From an uncultured Chloroflexales bacterium (lineage in GTDB: Bacteria > Chloroflexota > Chloroflexia > Chloroflexales > Chloroflexaceae): a stretch of 64,000 nt of DNA. The stretch covers positions 691,243 through 755,242 of the forward strand of contig CALGUG010000059.1 in NCBI GenBank assembly GCA_937902315.1, written 5' to 3'. The position numbers were made by a program, and so were the translations under genes. Shown piece after piece: positions 60,973-64,000 of the stretch. The notes under the pieces were generated by a model that saw only the letters and a list, made by a program, of their open reading frames with translations, was not told the DNA's origin and searched no databases. The stretch's first letter is position 1. Every line of letters begins with the position of its first letter.

Positions 60973-63900
60973 ATGATGAAAAGGCGTATAACGTCTGTAA
61001 TACTGATCATTTCATTAAGTATTATTTCAGTAGTTTCCTTATTTATGCCTGATACTTCAAAGGCAATGAGTTCAATTACAGGGAAGGTATTTCGCGATTT
61101 TAACGATAATGGTGTAATGGATGTTCATGAGCCAGGTATTGCGAATGTAACAGTTACTGCTTACGATGCAGTCGGCGTAGTACAAGGTTCAACAACGACG
61201 GATGTCAATGGCGATTATACGCTCGATGCTGATGGAAGCGGTCCCTATAGAATCGAGTTCAGTGGCTGGCCTAGTTATCTGCAGCCAAGTGCACATGGTT
61301 CGCACAATGCAACCAGTGTTCAATTTGTACCAGATGGCTCTAGCACTGCAAACTTTGCCCTACTTAATCCAAAAGACTATAGCCAACCGAATCCGATGGT
61401 TGCGATTTCGAGAATGAGAAGTGGGCGAGGAGGACCAGCAGGTGAAGGAAACAATTCCTACCCAGGTGTATTGGCTTTTAATTACTACAATACCGGCATG
61501 ATCACAGAAACTAACTATATCATGCCTGCTACAAGTGTATTTATACCAAGTGTGGGTAGTGTGTGGGGAAATGCTTATCAACGCGAAAGCAAACATCTCT
61601 ATGTTAGTTCTTTTCTTCGTCGCCATGCAGGCTTTGCACATGGTCCAAGTTACATCTACCTGCTCGATTATAGTAACGGTCCGAGCAATACTCCTATCGT
61701 AAAGCTGAGCCTCCAAGGCATTACACCGAGCAATGGTGGGCCCGCTATTGATCTTGGTAGTGTTTGTCGTAATGATGCTCGGGGTGGCCCTGGTAACCTT
61801 GGCTGTGTAGCAAACGGGACAGGACGTGTTGCGGATTATCAGTTACCGGTTGATGCTAGCGATCCAAGTGTTGACCTCGATGCGTTTGGCAAAGTGGGTA
61901 TGATCAGTTATGGAGGGATTGACCTATCAGAAGATGAGAGTACTTTGTGGCTGGTTAATCTCAACCAACGTGCTTTAATCAGCGTTGATGTATCGAATGT
62001 AGATAATAGCAGCGATACTAGCTTCGCAAATAGCATTGGAGATGTTAACCAATATCTGCTAGATGACCTTAGTGGTGTGCCAAGCTGTACAGATGGTGTC
62101 TTTCGTCCTTGGGCTATCACCTTCCACGATGGCTATGGCTATCTTGGTGGTATTTGTACTGCTGAAAACGAAACCGTCACAACTACTACGACTTTCGATC
62201 CGTCAAAACCAGAATCAACACGTACCTATCGTGTAAATGATGATGTGAGCGCTCACGTATTACGCTTCGATCCTGCAAACATCATTGCTGGTTTTACTTC
62301 GGTGGTTAATTTCGGCCTGAATTACAACCGCGAAGCCTTCTCTACAGCAAACACTGTTTCGATGTGGTTGCCTTGGACCAATGATTGGGCTGATTTTGTC
62401 AATCTTTCTATTCCGCCTTATGATGAAACACATTTTTATAGCCATGTACAAGCGATGTTTGGAAACATCGAATTCGCAGATGATGGTGCGATGATTATTG
62501 GTCTGATTGATCGCTCGAGCTATCAATTGGGCCACCGCCAATACGGAGCATTTCCTAAAGCTGATATTCCTATTCCGCCAGCAACTACACCGCGCTTGTA
62601 TCATAGTGTTTCAGCTGGTGACATTATTCGCGTTTGTGCGGTTGGTAACGATTGGGTAGTTGAGGGAACGGATCCGAGTTGTCCCGTCAATGAACCGATA
62701 GATCCTAACGTTCCATTACAACGAATAGATGATGGCCCAAGCAACAAAGGCGAATTTTTCTATCATGATCGCATCCGTGTTCACCAAGAGACTGCCCTAG
62801 GTGCTTTGGCCCATTTGGCAGGTTCTGGTGAGATCATGGCTGTTGTGCTCGATCCTCACCAGTATGGTTCAGCTGGAACACGCCGCTTTAGCACCATCGA
62901 TGGCACAAATCAAGCTAGCTACGAACTCTATCTGGAAGCTTGGAATGATTATGGTGCTTTCTATAAATCAAGCGCGCTTGGTGATATTGAACTCCTTTCG
63001 GACCCGGCCCCGATTGAAGTGGGTAATAGGGTCTGGATTGACACGAATCGGAATGGTATCCAAGATCCCGATGAGCCGCCTGTTGCCGGGGTTACGGTAC
63101 GCCTGTACGCACCAGATGGGGTAACTCTATTAGCAACAGCCATCACTGATAGCGATGGTACCTATTATTTCTCCAATGGGCCAGGCACAGATCGTGTCAA
63201 CGCAATTTACAATATCGCTGGCCTCACTACCAACACTGATGGTTTCCAGATCCGCTTAGATAACCTTGCCGACTATGAAGCTGGTGGACCATTGGAAGGC
63301 TATAGGCTCACTACGCCTGATCAGCAAACAGGTGATGACGATGTGAGTGGTGATATTAGCGATTCAGATGGTACACTTGCTGATCCAACTGCACCAATTG
63401 GTATAGGTAATTTCCCAACGAAAGTCTTTTCGACTGGTCCAGCTGGCTATAATAACCATACCTACGACTTCGGCTTCTGGCCGACCTATTCGCTAGGCAA
63501 CCGGGTATGGTTTGACCTCAACAATAACGGCTTGATCGATGCCGATGAGCTTGGCGTCGATGGAGTAGTGGTTGATCTCTACTTGGATAGCGATGGTGAT
63601 GGGGTGCCCGATAGTAGCACGCCCTTGGCGACAACCGTTACAGCAGATGGAGGTTACTACCGCTTCGACAATCTGCCTGCTGGCAATTATGTGGTTGAGA
63701 TCAACCCCAGTAACTTTAGTGGGAATGGACCTTTAGTTGGCTATTTGAGCAGCACACCAACTGAAGCGAACCCTAATAGTGATGTCGATAGCAACGATAA
63801 TGGTATCGACAATCCTGATCCAGCTGCCAATGGTATAAGGAGTGGAGTGGTTACACTTGGACCGAATGCGAGCGAGCCAACAGGTGAAAGTGATCTAAGC

Positions 63901-64000
63901 CCGACCGGCCAAGGCAATCCTGATGACCGTTCCAATATGACGGTAGACTTCGGCTTCTGGCCGACCTATTCGCTAGGCAACCGGGTATGGTTTGACCTCA
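60973..64000 (+). CDS. Secreted SdrD-B-repeat protein (incomplete at window end)
   Basis: Open to the window edge, at least 1009 residues. ATG 60973 (a second ATG follows at once) after TTGGAGG. Sec signal peptide about 1-31 (MMKRRITSVILIISLSIISVV). First SdrD-B-like domain at 33-100 (SSITGKVFRDFNDNGVMD). A large middle region (about 110-680) has beta-propeller-like or unknown fold. Further SdrD-B domains start near 682 (VGNRVWIDTNRNGIQDPDE), 839 and 999 (SLGNRVWFDLNNNG). Asp/Asn-rich DxNxNGxxDxDE loops bind calcium in this fold. The repeats are 160 residues apart. Likely a surface or extracellular adhesion/sheath protein. Confidence 0.88.
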   Translation, partial: MMKRRITSVILIISLSIISVVSLFMPDTSKAMSSITGKVFRDFNDNGVMDVHEPGIANVTVTAYDAVGVVQGSTTTDVNGDYTLDADGSGPYRIEFSGWPSYLQPSAHGSHNATSVQFVPDGSSTANFALLNPKDYSQPNPMVAISRMRSGRGGPAGEGNNSYPGVLAFNYYNTGMITETNYIMPATSVFIPSVGSVWGNAYQRESKHLYVSSFLRRHAGFAHGPSYIYLLDYSNGPSNTPIVKLSLQGITPSNGGPAIDLGSVCRNDARGGPGNLGCVANGTGRVADYQLPVDASDPSVDLDAFGKVGMISYGGIDLSEDESTLWLVNLNQRALISVDVSNVDNSSDTSFANSIGDVNQYLLDDLSGVPSCTDGVFRPWAITFHDGYGYLGGICTAENETVTTTTTFDPSKPESTRTYRVNDDVSAHVLRFDPANIIAGFTSVVNFGLNYNREAFSTANTVSMWLPWTNDWADFVNLSIPPYDETHFYSHVQAMFGNIEFADDGAMIIGLIDRSSYQLGHRQYGAFPKADIPIPPATTPRLYHSVSAGDIIRVCAVGNDWVVEGTDPSCPVNEPIDPNVPLQRIDDGPSNKGEFFYHDRIRVHQETALGALAHLAGSGEIMAVVLDPHQYGSAGTRRFSTIDGTNQASYELYLEAWNDYGAFYKSSALGDIELLSDPAPIEVGNRVWIDTNRNGIQDPDEPPVAGVTVRLYAPDGVTLLATAITDSDGTYYFSNGPGTDRVNAIYNIAGLTTNTDGFQIRLDNLADYEAGGPLEGYRLTTPDQQTGDDDVSGDISDSDGTLADPTAPIGIGNFPTKVFSTGPAGYNNHTYDFGFWPTYSLGNRVWFDLNNNGLIDADELGVDGVVVDLYLDSDGDGVPDSSTPLATTVTADGGYYRFDNLPAGNYVVEINPSNFSGNGPLVGYLSSTPTEANPNSDVDSNDNGIDNPDPAANGIRSGVVTLGPNASEPTGESDLSPTGQGNPDDRSNMTVDFGFWPTYSLGNRVWFDL
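63466..63520 (+). repeat. Identical 55-bp DNA repeat within the SdrD-B gene
   Basis: The 55 bases at 63466-63520 recur exactly at 63946-64000, 480 bp later, and the identity continues to the window edge. It covers the domain junction DFGFWPTYSLGNRVWFDL, so recombination between domains is likely. Confidence 0.9.

Overview
The window looks like a chromosomal segment of a filamentous Chloroflexota bacterium. This is inferred, not searched. The grounds are the mix of Tat- and Sec-exported lipoprotein ABC systems, an F420-type nitroreductase-fold enzyme, DUF917/hydantoinase clusters, GH95, SdrD-B surface proteins, short TPR plus membrane proteins, and dense small interspersed repeats between genes. 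No rRNA, tRNA, CRISPR array or prophage was seen.

Layout. (1) 0.9-14.8 kb: a peptide/nickel-type ABC importer (Tat lipoprotein plus two permeases, no ATPases) is followed co-directionally by a HyuA-like protein, three tandem DUF917 paralogues and a HyuA/HyuB pair. It reads as an uptake-and-hydrolysis locus for a cyclic amide, hydantoin or oxoproline-like compound. Two copies of an unassigned structured RNA motif lie in its leaders (921-1050 and 10641-10740). (2) 14.8-20.1 kb: a small possible effector-associated protein, an F420-type enzyme, a hypothetical, a dual-specificity phosphatase, a GT87-like membrane protein and an ankyrin lipoprotein. (3) 20.5-26.7 kb, minus strand: a carbohydrate ABC importer (two permeases, lipoprotein) with a GH95 alpha-L-fucosidase. 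(4) 27.6-33.7 kb: an SDR, small proteins, a 776-residue YflT-like stress protein and a P-loop kinase. (5) 33.7-37.6 kb, minus: an Fe(III) ABC importer (fbpA-fbpB-fbpC order) with a palindromic operator candidate. (6) 37.9-44.6 kb: cobalamin uptake and salvage. A B12 riboswitch and terminator control btuF-btuC-btuD-cobO-cobT, followed by cobU, with cobS convergent to cobU. (7) 45-54.3 kb: a divergent SDR/TetR pair with twin operators, a U32 protein, GT2, a TylF-like methyltransferase, a DapA-family lyase and an M20 peptidase. (8) 54.5-59.1 kb: a tandem array of five TPR plus helical plus membrane paralogues, two of them broken, and a SHOCT-like protein. (9) 59.4-64 kb: a decayed IS630-family transposase, a perfect 46-bp palindrome, an AT-rich stretch, and a large secreted SdrD-B protein that runs off the window.

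The intergenic space is dominated by two families of 120-170 bp elements. Their ends resemble TACCAAATCCGCTT and they sit at TA, which fits non-autonomous (MITE-like) relatives of an IS630/Tc1 element such as the remnant at 59.5 kb. Fifteen copies of the main family's core were counted by eye.

The strongest candidates for something undescribed are the paired leader RNA motif with the triple-DUF917 locus, the TPR-membrane array, the MITE/IS630 system, and a CobO fused to a ferredoxin-like domain that has lost its cluster cysteines.
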